Positions 1-12,029 of a stretch of 36,228 nt of DNA are shown here, piece after piece. Each line of letters opens with the position of its first letter. The stretch's first letter is position 1. A model generated the notes under the pieces. That model searched no databases. It saw only the letters and a list, made by a program, of their open reading frames with translations, and was not told the DNA's origin. Both the position numbers and the translations under genes were made by a program. Origin of the DNA: Salpingoeca rosetta (taxonomy: Eukaryota > Opisthokonta > Choanoflagellata > Craspedida > Salpingoecidae). The DNA is taken from positions 438,311 through 474,538 of the forward strand of contig NW_004754910.1 of the NCBI RefSeq assembly GCF_000188695.1. Direction: 5' to 3'.

Positions 1-2
1 CA

Positions 3-396
3 TCCTCCACTGATCTTGTCAACAGAACGGAAAGCGCGCCATCGCGCAGCACTCCACACAACTTGGAAGTGTGGGCACAGCAGCGGCTTCTCGTGCACGC
101 TTGGCTCGGTGTGCTGTGGGACAGCAAGATACAGCTGCTCCGCACGATGCACTGTCCACGCAACGGTGCTGCTTGCTCATTTCGCACAGCTTTCGCAACA
201 TGCGGTCGCGTGCATTTTGACTCATTGAACGATCTTCGCGCTTGGATCAGCCCAGCACCTGCCCATGATGAAGGCGATGGCGACAGGGATGAGAGCCAAG
301 ACGACCACAACAACGACCACAGTGACCAGCAGCAGAACAACCACAGCTCCGCCGATCCCTTCACCCTTGACACCATCCACCCTCTCACAGACGATC

Positions 397-430
<34 letters not shown>

Positions 431-2738
431 TGATGATGATGATGATGATGACGGCGATGATGACGACGGCATCGATGGAAGCTCCAGCGGCCACCGAGGC
501 AAGAAAGCCAGGGCAATGTCCAGCGCTTACGCTAGCAGCTCGGTGTTGCTGCCAGCTGGTTTTGTGTTGCATGCTGTCCTGGAAAGTGAGGCGGAAGCCG
601 CAGAGTTGGCTCACCTGCGTTCCATGCTGGGCACTGTGGCTGCAGACACAATCCGCGTGAAATCTCAGTGTTCCCTTGAGCGCTTGTCTCTCGACAACAC
701 TGAGGAAGTGTGTCTCCACACCGACGAGCCTGTGCAGCATGTCGCCCTCAAACATGTTCGCAAGCTGCGCTGGACCATTGCGCCAGATCAGCTGCGGATC
801 GCCGGTGACCTGCAAGGCCTGACAAGCGTCACCCTCACAGGTGCCCACATGGGCGACGTACGAGCCAGAACAGCCGATGCCCTCGGCCGATCGCTGGACG
901 TAAGCGCGCTGGCCTCTGTGCCTACAGTGCACGTCATCGACGTTAGCAGTCTCAGAGACGCATCGGCCCTCGCGCACGTGCAGGAGGTGCGCTTGGAGCA
1001 TACGCGTGTGTCCGACATCACGGCTCTGCGCGACGTACCCCGGCTGGCCGTCACGCGTTGTTACGACGTGAGCGTCAACAACATCACCCTCAACGGCACG
1101 GACATTCGCTTGGCGACTGTCAACGTTCGAGGAACACTGCGTGTGCCCAACGCCACCTCCATCTCCGTGTGGGAGTGCAGTGGAATCGACGCCGTTGTGT
1201 GCGGTAGTCCCCACATCAACAGCATTGCGGCAGAGCACTGCAGCAGCCTTGAAACCATCACTCTGCCCCCGCTGCGGCACCTTGGCAGCATCTGGCTGGC
1301 ATATTGCAACAGCGTGTCCTCACTCACCCTAAACCTGGTGGAGCCGCACAACGAATACAGTGACATTGACAGCGCGACCGGCCAGCACCGCCAGCGATAC
1401 CACCACGACGGAAATGCCCCGTACCCAGATGTGGGCGCAATCCAGTGCTACTGTTTCCGCGAGATAACGTTCAATGGTACCCACTTTGGGCACCTTTCAG
1501 TGGAAGAGTGCGAGTTCTTTCGCGGCGTGAACGCTCCGAACGTTGTGTACATGGACAGCGTCTACATCGACCGCTGTGATGAGTTTCCCCACGTGCCAGA
1601 AGGTGTGACACAGGTTGGCCAGCTGCACATCACCAACTGTTACAGCCTCCATACACTCCACCTCCCAAACTTGGCCTCTGCGCACATCATTCAGCTGGAC
1701 GCCTGTTATGCTGCAAAGGACATTTCCTGCCCACTTGCCCATGTGGACACGCTGTCGATCGCGGGATGCACGAAGCTTGAGCGCATTCGCGTCCACAGTG
1801 CTGCCACACTCAAGGTTTTACGCTGCTCAAGCTTGACCAAGCTAGAATGCGAGAATGACTGCTTCCAACTGCTTCGGGTACTGTCCTGCCCACGGCTGAG
1901 CGCTCTTCCCCACATCGCCAGCGCCGTGGAGGTTGACGTGGAATCACATGTGGCGGAGCACAACCTGCAGCAGCTGGGTGCGTGCGCGCGCAAGCTGTGC
2001 TTGCACGGAGAAGCTGCAAGCTGTTTTTCTTCCTTGCATGTGGTACCGGACGACGTGCAAGTGCACGTGTTCGACCTAGACTCGCGCGTTATCCGGCGCC
2101 CCTCTCCTCCTTCGTGCGTGCAGGAGGTGCACGTGCACGTGACGGCTGACTTGGACGTGCAGCCGCTGCGAGATGTGCCTGTCATCAGCTTAAAGAGCCG
2201 CGCGGACATGCGGTATGCGAAGGCGGTGGTCCCTGTGATTCGGGGTCTCGACAGCCTGCGCTCTGTCACCAACATCAGCATTACAGCATGTAACTTAGCA
2301 AAAGCAGCAATCGTTGGATGCGCACAAGTGAGGGTGACAAAATGCCGCGGTAACATTCGCGTTTGCAACAGCCAGCTGTTCTGGGTGAGCAGTTGTTCAC
2401 AGCTTGGTATTCAAGCAGAAAACGTGCACAAGGTGGTGTTGAGCGACGTGCAGCTGACCGACCACGACATTGCACTGCACAACGTCCACGCGTGCTACTG
2501 CACCTCCTGTATCGTGCAAGACTTTGCTGGGTTTGCAGGTGTGCAGGACCTGAGGCTGACCCGGTGCCACTTTGATAACATTGCATCGCTACCTCAAGTT
2601 GGTGAGCTGCACGTGTCCTCGTGCCGCCATCATCAGCACGAGCAGCGATATCTGAGATGGCCAGACGTCGTCTTTCATGCCAAGTCCCCTCAACACATGC
2701 AGGCGGAATTGCGCGCGGGGGAAACACGCATTTCATAG
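3..2738 (+). CDS. Leucine-rich-repeat-like protein, 5' end outside window
   Basis: The frame is open without a stop from base 3 to the TAG at 2736-2738, so at least 911 residues are coded and the true start lies upstream. I see no enzyme motif. About residues 100-155 of the visible part are acidic and low in complexity, with a pure Asp run coded at about 398-450. From about base 700 to the end the protein has irregular repeats of the type L-x-L-x-x-C-x-x-L-x-x-L, for example around 1620-1900. These are typical of leucine-rich-repeat or RNI-like solenoids whose strands end in Cys or Asn. No membrane helix is seen near the C terminus, and the N terminus is missing, so its cellular location cannot be judged. 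Function is unknown; a binding or scaffold role is inferred from the fold. Coding is supported by the 2.7-kb open frame and the regular hydrophobic spacing. Confidence 0.72.
398..450 (+). repeat. GAC/GAT trinucleotide run coding poly-Asp
   Basis: A block of GAC codons is followed by a block of GAT codons, together coding an uninterrupted Asp run inside the LRR-like protein. The codon switch in the middle suggests two separate slippage expansions. Confidence 0.9.
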
Positions 2739-3118
2739 CGGCTGTGTGTGTGTGTGTGTCTGTGTGTGTCTGTGTGTGTGTGTGTGCTCTGTCCACTGTT
2801 TTCCGTGCCACTGCGTGCGTGCATGCAGTTTCGTTGGGTGTTGTATTCTTTGGTGTGAAGGAACAAGTACAACGCAACAGCTCATGATGCAGTTCACAGG
2901 CAGTCCGGAGACAGACCACACACGCAACAGAGAAAATCACACAAGCTCACCACCGAAGGGACATCATCACAACACACGAGGAAACGCGACCCGAAACAAG
3001 CACACACGCTCACGAGCACAGGCTTGTACGTAACAAGCAAACGCATGGCCCGAACAAACATGCCAACACTGACATACACACTCTCACAAGCAGTCACACA
3101 CACACACACACATACACA

Positions 3119-3158
<40 letters not shown>

Positions 3159-3177
3159 CACACTCGCCGTGCGAATG
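2739..3177. other. Convergent 3' intergenic region with (TG)n and (CA)n
   Basis: This lies between two genes that point towards each other. It holds a (TG)n-rich tract at about 2743-2786 and a (CA)n tract at about 3094-3162. I find no gene or clear AATAAA signal; it presumably contains both 3' UTRs. Confidence 0.7.
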
Positions 3178-6100
3178 TCATGGAAGGAGGTGCAGAATGA
3201 TGAAAGCGACAGCGCACCAGCACGTGGCGCGGAAGAAGGCAACCTTGCGCTCGTGTGCCATGAGCGTTGGAAGAAGCCCAATAAACCAGTCAAAGCGAAG
3301 GCAGACGGCGTTGAAGCGCCCATAGAGGAAATGACCGTACACACGGCCAGCCTCCGACGCAAAGCGCACGCACAGTGCATGCGGCACCGCAGCCACCCGG
3401 CCCAGGAAGCTGGTGCCCTCCTGCTTGTACTCGTCTGGTTCGATGAGTAGGTGCGTAAGGCCCTCAGCGAGCAGCTCACCAGCGAAGATGGAGATCAGCA
3501 CCGCAAGCACGTGGTGCAGCGTGAACATGCTGGAAGCAAGCCACTGCGCGCTGTCACGTAAGACGTCAATGCCGCTGCTGTCATCGTGGGCGGTGTTGCC
3601 GAAACTGGGAACGGCGTTGAAGATGGCGCTCGCCACGTGCGCACAGCACGCAAAGAAGAGCAGCAGCACGATGGCCTCGCTTGCGTTGGGCAGGTTGAGG
3701 TACGTGTGCTGTGGGAACATGTGCACCAGGGCCCCATCGCCTTTGGCCCAGCCCCAGAAGCGAGAGAGATGAGGTGCTCCGTTGTTCCACCAAGGATGGA
3801 CGGCGGTGGCGTCCGGCACGGAAATGAGGCGTCCATCGGCCACCTTCAAGCACACGTCGATGTCCTCGCCGCCTGTGGGCGAGATGCAGTCAGTGGGCAA
3901 GTTGGTATGCAATCATGAATGAGATGGTCAAGTTCACGCAGGGACGCAGTTCATGTGATGTGGCAATGCAGCCAAGGTTATGATATCCAACACACTACAA
4001 TCACTGATACACACACTGACACACACACTCATACGCACACACACAATCACACACACACACACAATCATTCACACACACACACAGTCAATCACACACACAC
4101 TCATTCACACACACACACTCATTCACACACACACACACACACATCACACACACGCACCGCCAGTCCGTGGGAAGCGGGTGTCAAAGACGAGGTCTTCCGT
4201 GCGTCGAAGCAGCACGTTGGCCGTCACAGCCCAGGGCATCACATCCTCCTTTGCAGCACGGTCCCAGAAGTGGGTGACACCAGCCAGCCTCGCACCGAGG
4301 GTACGCGCCGTGTTCATGGGCGGAAAGAAGGTTGGCCCCGCAAACCCGTTGCCGTTCGGGTTCCGGCGCACCGCGGCAGCATAGGCAGCAACAATGTCAC
4401 GTGACGGCACCACGTCGTCGTCGAGGAACAGCAGGAACTCTGCAGCAGACTCAAACACGCCGCGGTTGCGCGCTTCAGGGGCGCCCGTGTTGCCCTCCTG
4501 GCAGCGGATGCGGTAGCGCCAGTCGTACTCAAACTTGTTCTCGAGTGCCTGCAGGCACGCAGCCGCGTCTGGGTCGTCGCGCGAGCGATCAACCACCACA
4601 ATGTACCCGAGGCTGACGTCTGGCGGCGCCTCCAAATGCAGGATGGGGCGGAGCTGCTCCAGGTTACAGCGATACGTCGGCACAACAATGTCGATGACCA
4701 GCTTGCGCGCGCGCTTGGCAGCGGCGGCGGTGCGCGGGCCTTGCTGCTGAAGCCACACCTCGATGTCTCGCACAGTCTGTGTGAGCACAGGCCCCGTCCA
4801 GCGCGTGTGCTGCTTGTCGTAGCGGCCAGGCCGCTCACCGCCAATGGTGTTGACGAGGCGTGCCTGAGACAGCATGGTCGACGCGCCCCAGCGCCGGTAC
4901 AGCTGGAACAGGAACGGGTCCGCGTCCTGGTTGACAAAGTGGCCGGACTTGGGCACGAGGCGGCCACCCAAGATGGACAGGTGCACGTGCGACACGACGG
5001 GGAAGGTGGGGAAACCGGGGAAGTTAGCGTCCGTGAAGGCCACACAGCCAAAGCCAAGCGGCAGGCCCGTGCGCTGCGCAATGTCGCTGAAGGCGTTGGC
5101 AATCGCCGTCATCCACCCGGGCGACTTCACATCCACGTCGTCGCCGAGCAGGATGTAGTGCGTGCAGCCAAGCTCGCGGGCGCGCCGGGCCAGGGCGTCC
5201 CAGTACTGGCATATGGCGCCACGCTTGTAACGTGACAGCGACAGCACGGTCACTGACGCCGCGCTGCCGGCACCCCCGCGCCAGCACACGTTCTGCTGCA
5301 GGTATGACACCAGGCGTTCACGCCCAGGGCAGTGCTCGCCAAGCAAGGCGTCGTCGTCGTCCAGGCCAAGGACGATGCGCATGGTGGGCCACAGCGGGTC
5401 GCCGCGCACGCTGGTGCCTAGCTGGCTCAGCGTGCCCAGCACACGGTCCCAGAACACCTCGGGCTTGTTCTCGTCATACCCGCGGGATGTCACGGGCAGC
5501 AGCAAGCCAAACGACGTCCGTTCCTCCGCCACCCTGTGAACAGCGTCTTCACCCACTGTCGGAGTGGTGACGGTCGCAGCCTCCGTCGTGATGGACAGCT
5601 GGCTGCTTCGCCAGGCCGCGAGCAACGCAGCGCGCTCTGCCGCAGCAGCAACATCAGCATCAGCAACATCAGCATCAGCAACAGCAGCAGCATCAGCAGG
5701 TTCATCAGCAGCAGGTTCATTAGAACCAGCTTTGGCAGTGGCACCGTCACGGACGTCGTCGGCGTCACCACAATGGGTGGTGGATGCGATTGAGGCGAGC
5801 ACCGCCTTCATCTCCTGGCGCATCCACTTGGCGGTGCGCCGCATGCCTTCTTCGAGCGTCACTTGCGGCTCCCAATTCAGCAGTCGCAGCGCACGCGAGG
5901 CGTCGCAGTTGCGGCCGCTCACGCCCTGTGGACCTTCCGCATGCTCAATGACAACATCGCTGCCATCGCTGCCACGGCCATCGGCGTCTTCTGCGGCAGT
6001 GGCGTGTGCGACGGACACGGCGAGGGCGGCAAAGTCGTTGATGGAGATGATGTGGTCGGAACCAACGTTGACAACGGTTGGCTGTGCCGCGCTACCGCGT

Positions 6101-7243
6101 TCGCCGCCGTGGCCACTTCCAGAATAGTCATCTTCAGTTGCAGTTGCAGAATCAGGCGCAGGCGCAGTTGCAGTCAAAGTCGTAGTTGCAGCCGTGGTCG
6201 TAGTCGTGGTAGTACCAGCAGTGGTGCGGGGAGCAGCGTCCAGAGTGCTGCTGGGCGGGGTCATGGTGGCCAGTGCCATGAGGGCGCGTACGCAGTCGTC
6301 CACGTAGAGGAAGGTGCGAGTCTGCTTTCCGTCGCCCCACACCTCCACGGAGCGCGAAGTCGATTCCTTGTCACCGGCGCCGCTGGTGGCGGACGGTGAG
6401 AACGTGAGGGCGAGCGCCTTGCGCAGGAGAGCGGCCGGGGCCTTTTCGCGGCCACCAAACCACGTGCAGTGGGGCCCGAAGACGTTGTGCAGGCGCGCGA
6501 TGCGCAAGCGGTTTGGAGGCAGGGCGTGCTTGAGCACGCGCTCGCCAGCAAGCTTTTCCCACCCGTACGCATCTGGGGGCGGGATGCCGGCGTCGTTCTC
6601 GTGGAGAGGGGCGCACTCGGCCTCCTTCTGCAGGTCTTCCGGATACACGCACGCGGATGACGTGTACACGACGATGGCGCCCGAGGCCTGGGCGGCCTCA
6701 GCCACGGCCAGCGTCAGTCCCAGGTTGGACTTGACGATGGCGGCGTTGTTGACTTCGTTGCCAATGAACCCCATTCCACCTGGCATGGTGAGTTGACATG
6801 TGCGCAAGCATAAAAGCCATCATCATGAGTGAGTGGGTGTGGTGCACATGTACAAGAAGCATGTGTGTGAAAGAAGCATGTGTGTGTGTGTGAGTGACAG
6901 AGCCACAAGAACAGAGCCACAGGGCCACACGTGACAGAACAAACATGCCCACGCACATGGCGAGCACGCACATCAAGCATCCATGCACATCACGCATCCA
7001 TGCACATCACGCACCCATGTCAGCGGCGAGGTGAAAGATGACGTCGCATCCCTTGGCAAGCTGCACGCACCACTCGGCCTGACGAAGGTCAACTTGGTGG
7101 ATATCGGGACGGCGGGGATTGCGATGGATGTCTGCGCCAACCACAGTCCACCCTGCGGCCTCCAGTGCATCACAAAGATGCATGCCAATGAAACCGGCAG
7201 CGCCAGTCACAAAGGCCCGACGTTGAGGCGGGTTAGCCATCAT
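3178..7243 (-). CDS. GDP-mannose 3,5-epimerase-like / glycosyltransferase / GT2 fusion, membrane-anchored
   Basis: Exons are 7015-7243, 4158-6779 and 3178-3872 (229+2622+695 bases, 1181 residues). The first join recreates the AADMGGMGF motif typical of GDP-mannose 3,5-epimerase. Residues 1-400 are the epimerase: TGAAGFIG for NAD at 13-20, SSACVYP with catalytic Cys120, Tyr148 and Lys152 of the YxxxK pair, GGREK with Lys189, and SGRN with Arg366. A Thr-rich insert of about 50 residues precedes VNVGSD. Residues about 500-757 look like a glycosyltransferase with a DD/DxD-type motif at 622-627. Residues 770-1000 are a GT2 domain with LDDDV (862-866) and GGGEDID (950-956), completed by the second join. 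Three hydrophobic segments follow (about 1016-1036, 1062-1085, 1163-1181). The protein may make GDP-L-galactose or GDP-gulose and use it for surface glycans; that coupling is inference. Confidence 0.86.
4009..4152. repeat. (CA)n-rich microsatellite in intron 2 of the epimerase fusion gene
   Basis: CA repeats are interrupted by TCA and ATT steps. On the coding strand this is (TG)n directly after the GTGCGT donor at 4157. Confidence 0.9.
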
Positions 7244-8138
7244 TGCTTGGTTGGATGTTTCTTGCGGGAGCCGGGGGTTGGAGTGGTGAGGCTGTGGCCA
7301 CGTGTGCTTTGGGCTTTGGGGAGGGGAGGGGGAGGTGCTCTGGCCTTCTGGCAGTCTGGCGCGGAGTTCCTGCGTCTTCTCTTAAATCTTTCCGTCAACT
7401 CCTTGTGCTCAGTGTGAGAAAGGAAAATGAACGCCATCACAGGCACGCATTGCGGAAGGCAACAGGCGTTGGCACGCCCATGCATCATGCGCGACCCTGG
7501 TACTGCTGGTACTGACATCATCTCCAACGGTGACATACTGACGTTTGACACCTGGAACTGACAACAAGGACACGAGCGGGCGGGGAAGCAGAGCTGGGGT
7601 GTGGGACGTGTCATCGTCAGCGCCACTGCTCAAAAAGTTGGCGGCAGATCATGAACTGTATGCGACACCACAATTACGTGCTTTGAATGTGGCGGGAGTT
7701 TTGAACCACCAGCCGCCGAAGGTGGTGTTGTTCTTGTTCTCTTGTTGGCCACACACACATCAGTCAGCATCACACGCTCACACACCACTTCAAGAGTTCT
7801 TCTCTTCTGGACTCTCGATTGTTTACTCTCATGTATAGGTAACAACGGGTGGCGGTGCAAACGAGAGACAGAGTGGGTTGGCATGATGTGACACCACTCG
7901 AAAACAACTGAAAACAACCGAAAACAACTGAAACAAGGAAACAAGAGGCCAATGTAGCCCTGTAGCCGTAGCCATCAAGATCAAGCCTTCAAGCTTGCCC
8001 ACCACAGACCACATGAAGCACATGAAGAGGTGATGTACATGTAACATACAAAATTAACAACAAACGGAGCAGGTGTGGGGATACACCTCTGCACCTTCCC
8101 TTCCCCTTTCTCCCCCATCTCCTCACACCTTCATCACC
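7244..8138. other. Intergenic region upstream of the epimerase fusion gene
   Basis: It holds the promoter and 5' leader of the minus-strand epimerase gene and the 3' end of the receptor gene. I see short open frames only, without family motifs or good codon structure, and no TATA box I would call. Three copies of a gaaaacaac motif occur at about 7898-7930. Confidence 0.6.
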
Positions 8139-11100
8139 TCACGCTTCGCTTGCGCCTCCAACGCGTTCGACAGTTTCATAGATTGGGGCGCGGCTCGAAG
8201 AGGAAGTGGAAGCCGCTGGCGAAGGCGGCGGCGGATGTGCTCGCAGAGCTCTCCGTGGCGAGACAACAACACCAGTACTGCTGATGCCACGGCGGCTCAC
8301 ACGAGGCGGCTTTGGCGGCAACGCGCTGACGTCAGTGCTCCTGCGTTCTGGCGGATGGGTTCGTTCACCTGCTTCCATGTCGTACACATCATGTGCCCAC
8401 ACATGCATGGCCTTTGGTTGCTGGGTGCCGCTCTCCGCTTCTGGATTGTTGGAGCTGCTCCTGGGGCTGCTGCTGGTGCTGCTGGCGTGACGAGGAACAG
8501 GAACCTCATACGCTGCTACGGCAGCACCAAAGGCATTGAGAGACACAGGACCAACGAGAGAATATGAGAGATGGGAATGAAGGAAGCGAGGTAAATGCAT
8601 GAATGCATCAAGTGCACCCGCTCATGAACGTCCGCCATCCATGCACACCAGAGGACGTCAGACGTTGTGCGTGGTGGAAACAAAACAAAAAAAAAAAAAA
8701 CAGTTTCAACGGTACAGTGTGCGACTCACAAGAGGGGTCATGTGCAGGTGACGTTGAAAAGGTTGGATTGAGCGTCGTGAACGAGGAGTCCTGTCAAGCA
8801 TATGGTGTGTGTGTGTGTGTGTGTGCACGCGTGAGTATGTGTGTGTGTGTGCATGAGACATACCCGTGAGAGTCGCTGTCATTGCTGACAAGCCTCACAC
8901 AAACAAACACACGCTGCGAGCACGCACAAATGAAGGTACACGTGTTTATGTCTTCAGACATTAGACGTACAGCAGCGGCGAGTCGTGCCTTGCCACCACG
9001 TTCTCGCCGTAGCATCACCAGTGCAACTAACAGCGCCACCTGCCACAGTGTGGTTGTGTGAATTGTGCAGGGTGTGTGGTTGTGATGAGTAAGTCGTGAG
9101 TTTGTGTGTGCGTGAATCGTGCGTGCGTGAGTGAGAGAGTGTGTGAGTGAGAGCACAAACATGCAGTACTACTCCATCAGCCATCACACACACACACACA
9201 CAGACACACACACACACACGCACACAGACACACACACACACACGCACACAGACACACACACACACATACACAGACACACACACGCACACACAGACACACA
9301 CAGACACACGCACCAGGAGGACGCAGCAAAAGAGAGCGAGCGCAATGACGGGGACGGAGACAGAAGATGATGAGGACGAGGCCGGGGACGTGGTTGTGGT
9401 GGTGGCAGCAGATGCCACCTGGATAACATGCGCCTCCAACACGCGAAACCCCGCAGCGCTGTTCTGCATCAGGCTCATGACCAACGCAGACACATCTGCC
9501 CATTCAAGGGAGTGCGGGTCTCGCACTCCAAACTGCACCACCGTCGTCGACGCCATGCTGCCATCGTCCAAGGTCACCACCTCATCATCCTCCACGCTCA
9601 ACACCACCACAAATTCGACATTCAGCGCCTCCTCCAGGTCGCTCTCCAGCTGCTGCACCTCGCCGCCAAAGATGGACTCCGCCGTGCCTGCAAGCACCAG
9701 CCTCACCACTGTATTCACACCATCGGGTCGGGTCAAGGCATCAACCACCACCGTGCGCACCGCGACACCTGTGTTGCCGTTCGCATCCGTCACCGCGTAC
9801 TCAACCTCGTACGTCCCCGCCACGTGCACGTCAATCGCATCGGCCCCACTCACCACCACCTGCGACGTCACGTTGCCGTCGTGCACATCCTGTGCGCTGT
9901 ACCCGGCCTCCACATATCGTGTCGCATACAGCACGTGCACCTCCTCCGCGCCATACAGCGTCACCTCGGGCGGCGTCGTGTCCACCACCACCACCGCCCG
10001 CTGCACACCAACAGCGGCGTTGCCCGCCCGGTCGTGCACGCTGTACTGCAGCACATACACCGTGCCCACCTCCGCCGACGCCACAGCAGCGTCCAGCCCA
10101 AACATGTCCACAGCTGTCGTCCCAGCTGCAGTAGTCGTTGTCGCTGTGCTGCTGCTGCTGCTGCTGTTGTTGCTTGTGTCTGCGGTCATCGGAGTTGTGG
10201 AAGCGGTGAAAGTGGCGGGAGGTGGTGCTGGTGTTGTGGATGCGTTGCGAGCAAGCGAGAGGACGTAGTTGATGGCAGCTTCGCCAATACCGCCAACGTC
10301 GCCTGGCGCAACAACGCCGCTCGCGTCGCGCGTCACAATGCTCACGCCAACGCACACGTCCCCGCTCAGGTCGCCGTCGTGGGCGTCGAGAGCTGTTGCT
10401 CCAGGATCGGCAAATGAGCCTCGATCGTCACCAAACTCCAGCGTCATGACACCACGACCATTGACGCGGAGGAGAGGCGACGAGGGGTCTGCAACCCGCA
10501 CCACGCGCTCCACAAACGCCACGTTGCTCGCTGCGTCCGCCACCGTGTAGTTGATGTGGTACACGGTGCCGCTCGGCGCTCTCGACTCCACCGCGTCCAT
10601 TTGAGGTGAAGACCACACGCGCGGCGACAGCGGCGGCACAAACTCGCGCGCAGACGAATACGCGCACACGGTGGGAACAACAACGCCGGCCTCCTCAAGC
10701 CGCGTCGTCGCCACCACACGCGATCGCACATCACCATCGATGTTATCATATGCACGTGCAACGCCCGGCTCAACCCACGTCACGCCGTCGCCAACCGTCA
10801 CGTCTAAACCACCATTGACGCGCAGGTCTGGCGGTGTCGTGTCAATGACAATCACTGTGCGCTCAACACTCTTGTGTCTGTGTACCGGGTCGGTCACCGT
10901 GTATGTCACAGTAAAGGTCGCAGGCGTCACTGCTGGGGTGCTCATGTAACCACCATCGTCAACAAAGACGGTCAGGTTGGCAGAGTTGAACACGGGGCTG
11001 CTCACGCTGGTGCCAGGGTCAATGTTGCTGAAGTTGCTGCCGGCCTCCACCACAAGTGGCGAATCGCCAATGAGCTCGATATTGGGTGCGTTGGGATCTG

Positions 11101-11964
11101 AGACGGTCACGTAGCGCGTTGCCTTGGCACAGTTGCCGGCCTTGTCGCACGCGTCGTACTCCACCGTGAACACCGCTTCAGCTGCTGAGGCTGGCGTTGT
11201 ATCCACGTTATTGGTAACCACCACCTCCACCCCGCGCCCAATCGCATCCTCCAGCAGGTCCGTTGCTGTTGCTCCTGCATCGACATATTCCGTCCCGGCC
11301 TTGTGCGTGATGTTGTGCTCGCCATTGATGGTGATGGTTGGCGCAATCGTGTCCCGCACCTCAATCACATACACCACCGTCGCCGTGTTGCCCGATGCAT
11401 CCGTCGCCGTGTACGTGAACGTGAACTGCGTGCCATCGTCCACAACCGAGTGGAAGGTCTGCGAACAGGGGGAGTGTTGGGGGAGGGAAGTCGGGGGGAA
11501 TGTGAGTGTCAAGGGAAAAGGGTGCGTGAGACGGGGAGTGAGAAGTGGGAGAAATGGAAGCGATGGAATGGCGCATGACGTGGTTAAGACACAATAGCGA
11601 CAAGGAAGATACAGGAAAAGAGCGACAACGCACCGGCTCTTCATTGCGTCGCACATCGCCGCCGTTGACAGCGGTGTCGAATGTATCAAATGCAGACTGG
11701 CTCGGGAAGATAAACTCTGTTGCCGCCTCGTGGATAACCACGTTGTGTTCCGACACGTTGCGGTCGCCAAAACCAATGGTGATGACCTATGATTGGTTGG
11801 CAATGTGTGACAGGGATTGGTGAGGAAGTGAACAGACAAAAGAGTTGAATGAGAGGCGAGGAGACTCGGAGGCAAGGAGAAACGGAGGCAAGGAGGGAAG
11901 TGAGTGTCCACGCAGATGAAGGCACGCAACACAACACAAACACACTCATGCACACACACACACA

Positions 11965-12029
<65 letters not shown>

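Noticed and set aside
222..1280. 352-residue minus-strand frame with a poly-Val stretch
   Set aside because: It is the reverse of the LRR-like gene; the Val run is just the complement of the Asp codons.
8794..8970. Receptor tail ending by read-through after the membrane helix exon
   Set aside because: It would give a low-complexity Thr-His end coded by the (CA)n tract. The GTACGT donor with two further phase-matched exons gives a better tail, though RNA evidence is needed.
9428..10417. 329-residue His-rich plus-strand frame
   Set aside because: Antisense shadow of the receptor's large Ig-like exon.
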